Shown here: in pieces, positions 1 to 6,241 of the stretch
How the letters are laid out: every line of letters begins with the position of its first letter
Numbering within the stretch: the stretch's first letter is position 1
Assembly (NCBI GenBank): GCA_900545755.1
Contig: URAG01000091.1
Span: forward strand, 1 to 7,688
DNA length: 7,688 nucleotides
Source of the DNA: an uncultured Cloacibacillus sp.
Lineage (GTDB): Bacteria; Synergistota; Synergistia; Synergistales; Synergistaceae
Direction of reading: 5' to 3'
Made by a program: the position numbers and the translations under genes
Notes under the pieces: model-generated
What the model saw: the letters and a program-made list of their open reading frames with translations, nothing else
Told to the model about the DNA's origin: nothing
Databases searched by the model: none

Positions 1-2
1 GG

Positions 3-665
3 CGCGGCGGTCTCCTGCTGCGGCGCGGCGCAGACGAAAAAAAGGATCAGAGCTACGTGCTGTGGACGCTGACGCAGGAGCAGCTCGCCGCTACGATTCT
101 GCCGCTCGGGCCGCTCAGCAAGGCGGAGGCGCGTGAAATAGCCGAAGCGCAGGGCTTTACTAACGCGCATAAAAAAGAGAGCCAGGATATATGCTTCGTA
201 CCGGACGGCGACTACGCCGCTTTCATCAGCGAAACGGCGGGCAGCGCCGGCGCGCCGGGGAAATTCATCGACGAATCAGGGCGCACGCTCGGCGAGCACA
301 AGGGACTGGCGCGCTACACAGTAGGCCAGCGCCGCGGCCTCGGCCTCTCGCTGCGCGAGCCGCTCTACGTAAGGGCTAAAGACGCCGCGCGCAACACAGT
401 GACGCTCTGCCCGGAAAGCGGCCTGTATTCCAAGACGCTCACGGCCTCGCACGCAAACCTCATAGCGGTCGAAAAGCTCGACCGCCCCGCGAGAGTCAGC
501 GCAAAAATACGCTACCGCGCCGCAGAGCGGCCCGCGACCGTTGAACAGCTCTCCGAAGATAAATTAAGGATAGAGTTCGACGAGCCGCAGCGCGCGATAA
601 CGCCGGGACAGTCCGTCGTGCTTTACGACGGCGGCTACGTGGTAGGCGGCGGCGTGATAGATTAG
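3..665 (+). CDS. mnmA: tRNA-specific 2-thiouridylase MnmA, C-terminal part (5' end outside window)
   Basis: MnmA makes the 2-thio group of wobble uridine 34 in the tRNAs for Lys, Glu and Gln, using ATP and sulfur relayed from a cysteine desulfurase, in the cytoplasm. The reading frame is open from the left edge to a TAG at 663-665, giving about 220 residues; full MnmA is about 360, so the N-terminal PP-loop ATPase core and the first catalytic Cys lie outside. Seen here: the tRNA-contact motif around KKDQSY (bases 39-56), then KKESQDICFVPDG, whose Cys (codon 192-194) is the second, persulfide-carrying catalytic Cys of the family. Next come GEHKGLARYTVGQRRGLG and the C-terminal beta-barrel ending in a GQSVVLYDGG motif. 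The GTG at 57 is an internal Val codon, not a start, because family homology continues upstream of it. A strong terminator follows, so this ends a transcript. Confidence 0.96.
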   Translation, partial: RGGLLLRRGADEKKDQSYVLWTLTQEQLAATILPLGPLSKAEAREIAEAQGFTNAHKKESQDICFVPDGDYAAFISETAGSAGAPGKFIDESGRTLGEHKGLARYTVGQRRGLGLSLREPLYVRAKDAARNTVTLCPESGLYSKTLTASHANLIAVEKLDRPARVSAKIRYRAAERPATVEQLSEDKLRIEFDEPQRAITPGQSVVLYDGGYVVGGGVID

Positions 666-696
666 CGAGCGTCGATAAAATTTAACAAGGACGACG

Positions 697-740
697 AAGA
701 ACGGCCTTCCGCGCTGTAACCGCGGGAGGCCGTTCTTTTA
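697..740 (+). terminator. Rho-independent terminator of mnmA
   Basis: A 17-base-pair inverted repeat with one G-U pair (arms 697-713 and 721-737, 7-base loop CTGTAAC) is followed by a T-rich tail, TTCTTTTA. It lies 31 bases after the mnmA stop. The weak A run on its 5' side gives little support for termination in the other direction. Confidence 0.93.
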
Positions 741-755
741 CGCCGTTTCCGCATA

Positions 756-880
756 CTGCGCCCGCGCGAAAAATTTTCACGGGCGCGGCTCTGCGCTATA
801 GCGCGGCGCAAAAATTCATGTTAAAATGAGAGAGAACTTTACTGAACCAACTCGCAGAGTGTAAAAACATTTGTACAAAC
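756..880 (+). promoter_or_regulatory. Leader/promoter region of the TRAP receptor gene (tentative)
   Basis: The roughly 200 bases between the mnmA terminator and the dctP start hold no gene. They contain an inverted repeat GCGCCCG (758-764) / CGGGCGC (780-786) around the palindrome GAAAAATTTTC. AT-rich hexamers that could serve as -10 boxes lie at 822-827 (TAAAAT) and 862-867 (TAAAAA); the latter is 18 bases after TTTACT (838-843). Just beyond is a perfect 10-base palindrome, TTTGTACAAA (870-879), which could be an operator. No hexamer pair matches the sigma-70 consensus well, so the exact promoter is unresolved. Confidence 0.3.
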
Positions 881-924
881 TGCGGAGAAATAAAACTGGC
901 GTCAAATCAACACCAATATAGAAA

Positions 925-932
925 AGGAGAGG
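925..932 (+). promoter_or_regulatory. Ribosome binding site of the TRAP receptor gene
   Basis: AGGAGAGG lies 8 bases before the ATG at 941. It fixes the start and places the signal peptide at the N-terminus. Confidence 0.85.
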
Positions 933-940
933 TCTTTGTC

Positions 941-1942
941 ATGAGAAGTCTCAAAGGTTTATTCTGCGTCCTCCTGCTCCTTCTTTTCATCGCGCCGTGC
1001 GCCGGAGCCGCCGAGGTGACGCTGCGCTTCGCAGGACAGTTCCCCGACGGACACTACGCGACGAAGCTGATGCGCGACATCGCGGGCGGCGTCAACCACC
1101 GCACGAAAGGAAGGATCGCAATAGAGGTCTATCCCGCCAACAAGCTCGGCGACTACACGCTCGTCTACGAAGACCTCATGAAGGGCAGGGTGGACATGGC
1201 GCTCATCACGAACTCAGGACAGTTCGACCCGCGCCTCGAGCTCCCCAACCTCAACATCTTTCCAAGTTACAAGGGCGCGGCTAAGGACTTTGCGCCGGAC
1301 AGCTGGCTGGCGAAGAGGATTTCCGAATACAATACGCGCCTCGGAGTGAAGTTCCTCGGCTTCCACATCGAGGGTATGACCGGCATAGCCTCGACGAAGC
1401 AGATAAAAGAGCCGCTGAACCCCGACTCCAACAAGGGCGTGCTTGCGCGTGTGCCGCTGACGACCGTCTATCCCGAGATAATCAGGTCGCAGGGATACAG
1501 GACGGTCTCCCTGCCATACGCCGGGCTCGCCGCCGCCGTGCATGACGATTCGTGCGACGCGGTGACGGGCGTGTCTACGGGCGCGGCCGCGGCTGATCTC
1601 ATCGGCGTCGTTAAATATTGGTACGCCCTCAACTACACGATAGAGACGCTCTCCTACCTCATGAGCGCCGACACATGGGACAAGCTAAGCGAGGCCGACC
1701 TCAAGATAATCTATTCTGAGGTCGAGAAGGCGTCGAAGCGCTCGATGGAGACGGCGCGTGAGAACGACAAGATGAGCATAGAGCGCATGAAGAAAAACGG
1801 AATAAAAGTCTTCACATACACCGCAGAAGAGCTGGCCCCCGCGCGCAAAGCCATCCTCGAGCACATGAAGGTCCTTGAACCGACGATTGGCAAGGAACTC
1901 ATGCAGGATGCGCTGGACCATTTCGAAAAGGCGAAGAAGTAA
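941..1942 (+). CDS. TRAP transporter solute-binding protein, DctP family
   Basis: This is a periplasmic receptor of 333 residues, normal for the DctP family, that would bind an organic acid and hand it to a DctQ/DctM-type membrane permease driven by an ion gradient. Residues 1-23 form a Sec signal peptide: basic start, then a Leu-rich core (residues 10-17), with likely cleavage after AGA-23. The Cys at 20 is preceded by Pro, so it is not a convincing lipobox. The mature part begins with the family strand VTLRFAGQFPDGHYATKLM. Arg170 in the segment LARVPL sits where the family's carboxylate-binding Arg lies, and is followed by SLPYAGLAAAVHDDSCDAV, equivalent to the usual motif ending in GxVDG. 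No DctQ or DctM gene is in the window, so it is either an orphan receptor or its permease lies elsewhere. It is flanked by its own terminators, suggesting a single-gene transcript. Ligand unknown, though a carboxylate is expected. Confidence 0.9.
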   Translation: MRSLKGLFCVLLLLLFIAPCAGAAEVTLRFAGQFPDGHYATKLMRDIAGGVNHRTKGRIAIEVYPANKLGDYTLVYEDLMKGRVDMALITNSGQFDPRLELPNLNIFPSYKGAAKDFAPDSWLAKRISEYNTRLGVKFLGFHIEGMTGIASTKQIKEPLNPDSNKGVLARVPLTTVYPEIIRSQGYRTVSLPYAGLAAAVHDDSCDAVTGVSTGAAAADLIGVVKYWYALNYTIETLSYLMSADTWDKLSEADLKIIYSEVEKASKRSMETARENDKMSIERMKKNGIKVFTYTAEELAPARKAILEHMKVLEPTIGKELMQDALDHFEKAKK

Positions 1943-1960
1943 GCAGCGACGACAGAGCAT

Positions 1961-2000
1961 AAAAGAGCGGGGGCCGTTTCGCGCGGCCTCCGCTCTTTTA
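1961..2000. terminator. Bidirectional terminator between dctP-type gene and UxaA operon
   Basis: A 16-base-pair stem with one G-U pair (arms 1961-1976 and 1984-1999, loop TTTCGCG) has AAAA at the left base and TTTTATTTT on the right. It therefore has a U-tract on either strand and can end both the plus-strand receptor gene (stop at 1942) and the minus-strand operon (stop at 2017). Confidence 0.92.
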
Positions 2001-2016
2001 TTTTGCGAATTTATGA

Positions 2017-3180
2017 TTATCCGCAACTATGCCGCTGATTCACGAACACGACGCCGGCGTCGTTTATTTCAGCTTTCGTCGGTTTGCCGCCGCAGACCTC
2101 CGATATACGCTCCATTAGTTCGCCGGCAAGCTCGCCGACGCTCTTTTCGCCGGAGATGCTAGCCGACGTGTCAAAGTCAATCATGTCGTTGAGGTATTCA
2201 AAGGTGCGCCTGTTGCCGGTAATTTTCAGCACCGGCGCGACCGGGCTGCCTATGGGGTTGCCCATCCCGGTAGTGAAAGCTATTAAATGCGCGCCTCCCG
2301 CTATCTTCGCCGTGATCGAACCGCAGTCGTACGCCGTCGTGTCCATATAGTAGAGGCCGCGCGCTTTTGGACGCCCGCCTGCTGCAAGAACGCCGTCGAA
2401 CGGCCGCGTGCCGCTCTTGTGGATGCATCCGAGCGACTTTTCTGTAAGCGTCGTAAGACCGGCCGCGATGTTGCCTGGCGTCGGGTTCGTGCGCCGGATG
2501 TCGCATCCGGTCTGCTCGTATATGTCGCGGTCCCATTTCTCCACCATCTCGCGCAGCCTCCGCCCTATTTCAGGCGTTCTGCCACGCGCTTCGAGAATCT
2601 TCTCCGCTCCGATAGCCTCGGAGGTCTCGCTTATGAAAACCGTGGCCCCCATGTCGATAAGCCTGTCGGAAACTTCGCCGAGCACGACGTTGGCGGATAT
2701 GCCCGAAGTCGGGTCGGAACCGCCGCATTCGAGTCCGAGCACAAGCTCGGAGACGTCTATCTCCTCGCGCGCGCACATTCGCGCCTCCGCGACAAGGCGC
2801 GATATAATTTCCGCGCCCTTCGCGACGGCCGCACCGACTCCGCCCTCTTCCTGAATATAGATGTGATATACCGGCTTTGCACATTTTCCGGCCACGGCGT
2901 CAAGATACATCTCGCGGCGCGTCGCCTCGCAGCCGAGGCCGACGATGAGCGCGCCGTACACGTTGCCGTTCGCTATAAGGCCGGACATGATTTCGAGAGT
3001 CGCTGCGGCGTCCGACGGCGACTGCCCGCAGCCGGTGTGGTTATGGACGTAGACCGCCCCTGGGACTGCCTCCGCGATTTTGCGCGCCGCGACAGAAGCG
3101 CAGAGCACGCCGGGCATCACGGCCACTATGTTGCGTATTCCCACTCCGCCGCAGTTTCTTCTGTAACCGGAGAATTTCAT
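2017..3180 (-). CDS. UxaA-family hydro-lyase, large catalytic subunit (altronate/galactarate dehydratase or sulfolactate sulfo-lyase type)
   Basis: A cytoplasmic lyase of 387 residues matching the C-terminal catalytic region of altronate and galactarate dehydratases, which remove water from sugar acids with an iron centre; the same fold occurs in the large subunit of (R)-sulfolactate sulfo-lyase (SuyB). Family blocks in order: GYRRNCGGVGIRN (residues 5-17), HNHTGCG (46-52, Cys51), VGLGCE (80-85, Cys84), QEEGGVGAAVAKG (about 110-122), LGLECGGSDPTSGISAN (148-164, Cys152), TPGNIAAGLTTLTEKSLG in the middle, and AFTTGMGNPIGSPVAPVLKI near 300. The conserved Cys and His are the expected metal and active-site residues; none of the expected blocks is missing. 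Its ATG directly abuts the TGA of the SAF subunit, with AGAAGG 7 bases upstream, implying coupled translation and a two-subunit enzyme. The substrate cannot be decided from sequence alone. In SuyB-type systems the small subunit is likewise separate, but split sugar-acid dehydratases also exist. Confidence 0.9.
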   Translation of the reverse strand: MKFSGYRRNCGGVGIRNIVAVMPGVLCASVAARKIAEAVPGAVYVHNHTGCGQSPSDAAATLEIMSGLIANGNVYGALIVGLGCEATRREMYLDAVAGKCAKPVYHIYIQEEGGVGAAVAKGAEIISRLVAEARMCAREEIDVSELVLGLECGGSDPTSGISANVVLGEVSDRLIDMGATVFISETSEAIGAEKILEARGRTPEIGRRLREMVEKWDRDIYEQTGCDIRRTNPTPGNIAAGLTTLTEKSLGCIHKSGTRPFDGVLAAGGRPKARGLYYMDTTAYDCGSITAKIAGGAHLIAFTTGMGNPIGSPVAPVLKITGNRRTFEYLNDMIDFDTSASISGEKSVGELAGELMERISEVCGGKPTKAEINDAGVVFVNQRHSCG

Positions 3181-3459
3181 TCAGCGGCCTTCTTCTATAT
3201 CCGTCAAATTGTGCGTGTGGACGTGCTCGCCCACCGCAATATCCTGCGTTGCACGCCCTATCGGCTCGCCGTATTTGAAGACGGCCTTTCCCTGCGGGAC
3301 ATTTGCCACGGCAATCTTATGATATACAGGTATATCGGCGAGGGCGGTTACGGAACATTCTTCGCCTCCGCGCCGGTAAAAGACGCGCTCGCCTTTTTTT
3401 ACAGGCGCGCTTGCTATTGCGACCGAGTCTCTGTCGTTTATCAAAATCGCCTTGGCCAT
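3181..3459 (-). CDS. SAF-domain small subunit of UxaA-family hydro-lyase
   Basis: This 92-residue protein equals the N-terminal SAF domain of altronate dehydratase, made here as a separate subunit; it is the size of SuyA of sulfolactate sulfo-lyase. It starts MAKAILINDRD and carries the family signature HKIAVANVPQGKAVFKYGE, then IGRATQDIAVGEHVHTHN near the C-terminus; the His-rich VHTHN end is the hallmark of the domain. A longer reading frame begins at 3540, but the first 27 residues are Arg-rich, lie inside the upstream gene and show no homology. The ATG at 3459 has GAGGAAG 8 bases upstream and begins exactly where the family begins, so it is preferred. Five bases separate it from the flavoprotein stop, and its own TGA touches the next ATG, so it sits in the middle of an operon. 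Confidence 0.9.
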   Translation of the reverse strand: MAKAILINDRDSVAIASAPVKKGERVFYRRGGEECSVTALADIPVYHKIAVANVPQGKAVFKYGEPIGRATQDIAVGEHVHTHNLTDIEEGR

Positions 3460-3464
3460 GCCGG

Positions 3465-5438
3465 CTACTTCCTCAGCAGCATCAGTTCTCCGACCGCGGC
3501 GGCGAGCCGTCCCTTCGTCAGGACTTCGTCGCCCGCGCATTTTTCAAGCAGAGGCGCGAGAGTTTTGCGCTCGTCCTTGAAAAGCTCCGCCAGCCATTCG
3601 CCGAATTCCCCGGCCGTCACCGTGTCGAGCGCTTCGCGCGGCGGGAACTCCATGCGTCCGAACGCGCGGCGCATAGCGTCGCGCACTTCGAGCCAGTGCA
3701 TTTCGTTGTCAACGCCGTATATAACCTCCGACGCCGGGTCCATGTAGCCGTAGAGCATCGAGAGCTCGACGCCTTTCCACCACGCCGAGTCCTGCGGGAC
3801 GTCGTCGAAGCTGTACAACGAGAGCCTGTCGCGCGCGTCGAGCAGCGGCGACTGCACCTCTATCGCGCGCAGCTCGCGCGGCTGCTTCTTTTCGCGCACG
3901 GCGACCGCGGCGAGCGCCCCAGCCGCCTGCCCAGTGAGCATCGTCACAGGCTGGAGGCGGGTCGAGCCGTTGACTATGCGCGAGACGGAGATGTTCTTCT
4001 CCGCCGCGAGCAGGCCGTCTACCTTCTCCGGGATCAGCGCCCCCATCGGTATCTGGAAAAGTCCGCCCTTCCATTCCGTGTCGGGCGGGATTATAGTCGC
4101 GTCCTCGTCGAGGCCGCGGTCGAGGAATTCCTTGTCGCGCAGGCCGTGTATGTCCGTCGGGTACTCGCCCAGCGCTATCGCGTTTGCCTTCGTTTCAAGC
4201 GTGCGCCCCAGCTTCATGTCGCGTATTACGTCCTTGACGGTCATAGTCTCGACGCCAGCGATGCGCCTGCTTTCGCGTATATACGGGAACGGAGGGAAGT
4301 GGCGCAATATCGGCTCAAAATCCTTAGGCATTCCGCTCCATTCGCGCCAGCCGTTGCCGAACCATCCGCCGTAGCCCTGCCTGTCGTCGACCGACCAATC
4401 CGTCATGCCGAGCTCGTTCTGCATGTAGAAGAGGAAGCAGAGTGTCTTCGCCATCGCCTCCCGGTCCATCTCGCGGCGGTACTCCATATCCTCAAGATAT
4501 CGCGCTGGCATTCCGGCGAGGCCGCCTCGGTGGTGGGGATAGTCGTTCGCCCAGTTCACGGCGCTGCGCGTAATCAGCGGCCACGTCTCGGGCCTCCCTC
4601 CGTCTATCAGGGCGCTTGCCGGGTTGGCGATATCCGGCATCCCCCTGTAAGCCTTGAATACATTCGGATTGAACGGCGCGTCGCCAGGCCAGCTGTCGCC
4701 GCCTACCGCTATGATCTCGCGGAACATAGGCGCGTACCCTTCGTATCCTGGCGGCCTGCGCGTAAATTTCAAATCATCCGGGACGCCGCCGGGATAATGC
4801 TTGATTACAGCCACGTATGTAATATCCTGGATTACGCCGTCGATTTCGCCGGATGAATCGCCGTGTCCGGCGCGATAGCGCGCGCCCGTCAGAGGGATGA
4901 AATCTCCCGCTTCAGTTGCGTCGATGAATACCTCCGCCCGCAGCTCTATCTTTTCGCCCTCTTTGTCGAGCAGCGCAGCGCACACGGCTCCGTCCTTCAT
5001 CTTCGCCTTAAGCACGCGCGTCTTCATAAAAAGCGAAATATCGCCTGCGTCGCGCATCATGTCGAGCAGCGTCGTCTGTATCACCCACGGCTCGAAAGCG
5101 AACGTGTCAGACCCCCAGTAGCAGGTATTCACCGGCGTCTCGCGAGCTTCGTAGTATGCGGAGGCGCGGCGCAGGAACTCGCCGTATATGCCTGTGCGCG
5201 TGCGGCGAACGTCGTCCATCGTCGAAACGCCGCCTCCCGTCATCTGCCCTCCGACCCAGTCGGATTCCTCAACGACGGCGACCTCCATCCCGAGCCGCGC
5301 CGCCTGTATCGCCGCCGAGCTGCCGCCGCAGCCCGCGCCTATAACCGCGACGTCGAACTCAATCACCCGAGGCCCCTCCGCGCGCGCCGGAAGCGCGGCG
5401 AAGAGAAGTACGATAAATGCCACAAGTACTTTTTTCAT
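3465..5438 (-). CDS. Exported FAD-dependent oxidoreductase (FAD_oxidored / PF12831-like)
   Basis: This flavoprotein of 657 residues is predicted to act outside the cytoplasm. Residues 1-20 are a Sec signal peptide (MKK, hydrophobic core, cleavage after ARA-20); there is no twin-Arg motif. A dinucleotide-binding fold follows at once: DVAVIGAGCGGSSAA (29-43), the acidic VVEE that binds ribose (55-58), and WVGGQMTGGGVSTMDD, typical of the family. Later family marks are FIDATEAGDFIPLTG, PYIRESRRIAGVETMTV, and near residue 500 the second FAD-contact block, STRLQPVTMLTGQAAGALAA. About 110 residues after this (from about 541) resemble a degenerate SLH-type segment beginning YSFDDVPQDSAWW. The ATG at 5438 is chosen because GGGGGAA lies 5 bases upstream and it gives a clean signal peptide; an in-frame start at 5468 would add ten residues before it. 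It is first in an operon with the two-subunit hydro-lyase. Relatives are often auto-annotated only as FAD-dependent oxidoreductase or xanthan lyase; the substrate is unknown. Confidence 0.88.
   Translation of the reverse strand: MKKVLVAFIVLLFAALPARAEGPRVIEFDVAVIGAGCGGSSAAIQAARLGMEVAVVEESDWVGGQMTGGGVSTMDDVRRTRTGIYGEFLRRASAYYEARETPVNTCYWGSDTFAFEPWVIQTTLLDMMRDAGDISLFMKTRVLKAKMKDGAVCAALLDKEGEKIELRAEVFIDATEAGDFIPLTGARYRAGHGDSSGEIDGVIQDITYVAVIKHYPGGVPDDLKFTRRPPGYEGYAPMFREIIAVGGDSWPGDAPFNPNVFKAYRGMPDIANPASALIDGGRPETWPLITRSAVNWANDYPHHRGGLAGMPARYLEDMEYRREMDREAMAKTLCFLFYMQNELGMTDWSVDDRQGYGGWFGNGWREWSGMPKDFEPILRHFPPFPYIRESRRIAGVETMTVKDVIRDMKLGRTLETKANAIALGEYPTDIHGLRDKEFLDRGLDEDATIIPPDTEWKGGLFQIPMGALIPEKVDGLLAAEKNISVSRIVNGSTRLQPVTMLTGQAAGALAAVAVREKKQPRELRAIEVQSPLLDARDRLSLYSFDDVPQDSAWWKGVELSMLYGYMDPASEVIYGVDNEMHWLEVRDAMRRAFGRMEFPPREALDTVTAGEFGEWLAELFKDERKTLAPLLEKCAGDEVLTKGRLAAAVGELMLLRK
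3468..3474 (-). promoter_or_regulatory. Ribosome binding site of SAF subunit, inside the end of the flavoprotein gene
   Basis: On the minus strand GAGGAAG forms part of the last sense codons (Leu-Arg-Lys) of the upstream gene and sits 8 bases before ATG 3459. It decides the start and implies that translation of the two genes is coupled. Confidence 0.75.
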
Positions 5439-5480
5439 CAAGATTCCCCCAAAGCTGCATAGCCTCACAAAAACTTTTTG

Positions 5481-5486
5481 ATTATA
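5481..5486 (-). promoter_or_regulatory. Candidate -10 box for the flavoprotein operon
   Basis: The minus strand reads TATAAT, a perfect sigma-70 -10 hexamer, about 43 bases before the flavoprotein ATG at 5438, implying a leader of about 35 bases. No good -35 box stands at 16-18 bases upstream, so an activator may be needed. This is a sequence match only. Confidence 0.45.
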
Positions 5487-5488
5487 CT
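5483..5488 (+). promoter_or_regulatory. Candidate -10 box for the cyclase-family gene
   Basis: The plus strand reads TATACT (one change from TATAAT) at a location overlapping the opposite-strand -10 box, about 65 bases before the TTG start at 5554. The -35 position (around 5460-5465) is a poor match. An AT-rich palindrome, TTATGCATAA (5503-5512), lies just downstream and could be a regulator site. Confidence 0.35.
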
Positions 5489-5541
5489 ATACGCGCCGTA
5501 AGTTATGCATAAACATTGACGGATTGTACGAAAAGCATAAA

Positions 5542-5548
5542 GGGGTGG
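5542..5548 (+). promoter_or_regulatory. Ribosome binding site deciding a TTG start
   Basis: GGGGTGG lies 5 bases before TTG 5554. An upstream in-frame TTG at 5524 has no such site and would add ten residues with no homology to the family. Confidence 0.75.
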
Positions 5549-5553
5549 AATAC

Positions 5554-6189
5554 TTGAAGATTATCGACCTAAGCCGCATGATAACGGAGGGGATGCAGTG
5601 CTTCCCAGGCGACATGTCGCCGAAGATAGAAAGGCTCGAAGGGGGAGGATTTCGAACGGCGAACGTCCTGCTTTGCTCGCACTCTGGGACGCACATCGAC
5701 GCGCCGGCGCACCTATGCACACAGAGCGTCACGCTCGACAAGATGCCTCCCGAGACCTTCTGGGGTCTCGCGCTGCTCGTGGACGCGCGCGAAGCCGCGG
5801 GGCGCGAGGTGGAAATCGCGGACATCGCGCCGCACGCGGAAAAACTCGTCGAAGCGGACTTCCTGCTCCTGCGCACCGGCTGGGAGGAAAAATTCGGAAC
5901 GGAGGGATATCTTTCGGGCTTTCCGACGCTCTCGCCGGAAGCCGCGAAATACGCGCTCTCGCTCGGGCTGCGCGGCTTCGGCTTCGACTCGATATCTGCC
6001 GACCGCGCCGAGAGCGAAGAATGCCCGATACACAAGACGCTGCTCGGCTCGGGCGCGGTCATAATCGAAAACCTGCGCGGCCTCGGCGCGCTGCCGGAGG
6101 GCGAAACGTTCCTGCTCGCCGCCCTGCCCATGCCGCTCGCCCAAGCCGACGCCGCGCCGGCGCGCGTCATGGCCGTCCTTGAAAATTGA
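5554..6189 (+). CDS. Cyclase-family metal-dependent hydrolase (kynurenine formamidase-like fold)
   Basis: This is a 211-residue cytoplasmic protein with no signal peptide, the usual length for the family that includes bacterial kynurenine formamidase and other amide, lactone or ring hydrolases. It opens with IIDLSRMITEGMQCFPGD, the family's first strand, followed by the metal motif HSGTHIDAPAH (residues 43-53: His43, His47, Asp49, His53). His160 (in ECPIHKT) and Glu172 (in IIENL) are placed as the remaining metal ligands or catalytic residues, so the active site looks complete. A TTG start at 5554 is chosen from its ribosome binding site and from homology. It diverges from the flavoprotein/dehydratase operon across about 115 bases, which suggests a shared regulator and pathway. 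No kynureninase or tryptophan dioxygenase gene is nearby, so a kynurenine role is not supported; hydrolysis of a lactone, cyclic amide or N-acyl acid is as likely. Confidence 0.9.
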   Translation: MKIIDLSRMITEGMQCFPGDMSPKIERLEGGGFRTANVLLCSHSGTHIDAPAHLCTQSVTLDKMPPETFWGLALLVDAREAAGREVEIADIAPHAEKLVEADFLLLRTGWEEKFGTEGYLSGFPTLSPEAAKYALSLGLRGFGFDSISADRAESEECPIHKTLLGSGAVIIENLRGLGALPEGETFLLAALPMPLAQADAAPARVMAVLEN

Positions 6190-6207
6190 GGCCGCAGACT
6201 GTAATAT
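6179..6207 (+). promoter_or_regulatory. Probable sigma-70 promoter of gspG
   Basis: TTGAAA (6179-6184, five of six consensus bases) is spaced 17 bases from TAATAT (6202-6207, four of six). An overlapping TATAAA at 6205-6210 is an alternative -10 box with a poorer spacer. The -35 box lies over the last codons of the cyclase gene. Transcription would start about 25-30 bases before the gspG ATG, so the pseudopilin need not depend on the upstream gene. Confidence 0.45.
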
Positions 6208-6229
6208 AAATTATGTACACAGATTTCAC

Positions 6230-6236
6230 GGAGGTG
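6230..6236 (+). promoter_or_regulatory. Ribosome binding site of gspG
   Basis: GGAGGTG lies 5 bases before the ATG at 6242. This rules out the in-frame ATT/TTG-type starts upstream, which would overlap the cyclase gene. Confidence 0.88.
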
Positions 6237-6241
6237 CGAAA

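Noticed and set aside
57..665. GTG at 57 as the start of a short MnmA-like protein
   Set aside because: The frame stays open to the left edge and upstream codons encode the conserved RGADEKKDQSY block, so the gene is simply cut by the window.
941..1010. Lipoprotein signal in the TRAP receptor (Cys20)
   Set aside because: The Cys is preceded by Ala-Pro, which does not fit a lipobox. An AGA cleavage site for ordinary signal peptidase lies just after it.
3460..3540. N-terminal extension of the SAF subunit from an ATG at 3540
   Set aside because: The added residues are Arg-rich, overlap the flavoprotein coding region and have no family similarity. The ATG at 3459 has a well-placed ribosome binding site.
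2287..4856. Two very long plus-strand reading frames (2287-3747 and 3303-4856, about 490 and 520 codons) opposite the flavoprotein and UxaA genes
   Set aside because: Their translations are Arg/Ala-rich with no recognisable motif. They are the expected antisense openness of GC-rich genes, and the minus-strand proteins carry complete family signatures.
5554..6189. Naming the cyclase-family gene kynB
   Set aside because: The active-site pattern fits, but no other tryptophan-degradation gene is near and the family covers several substrates.
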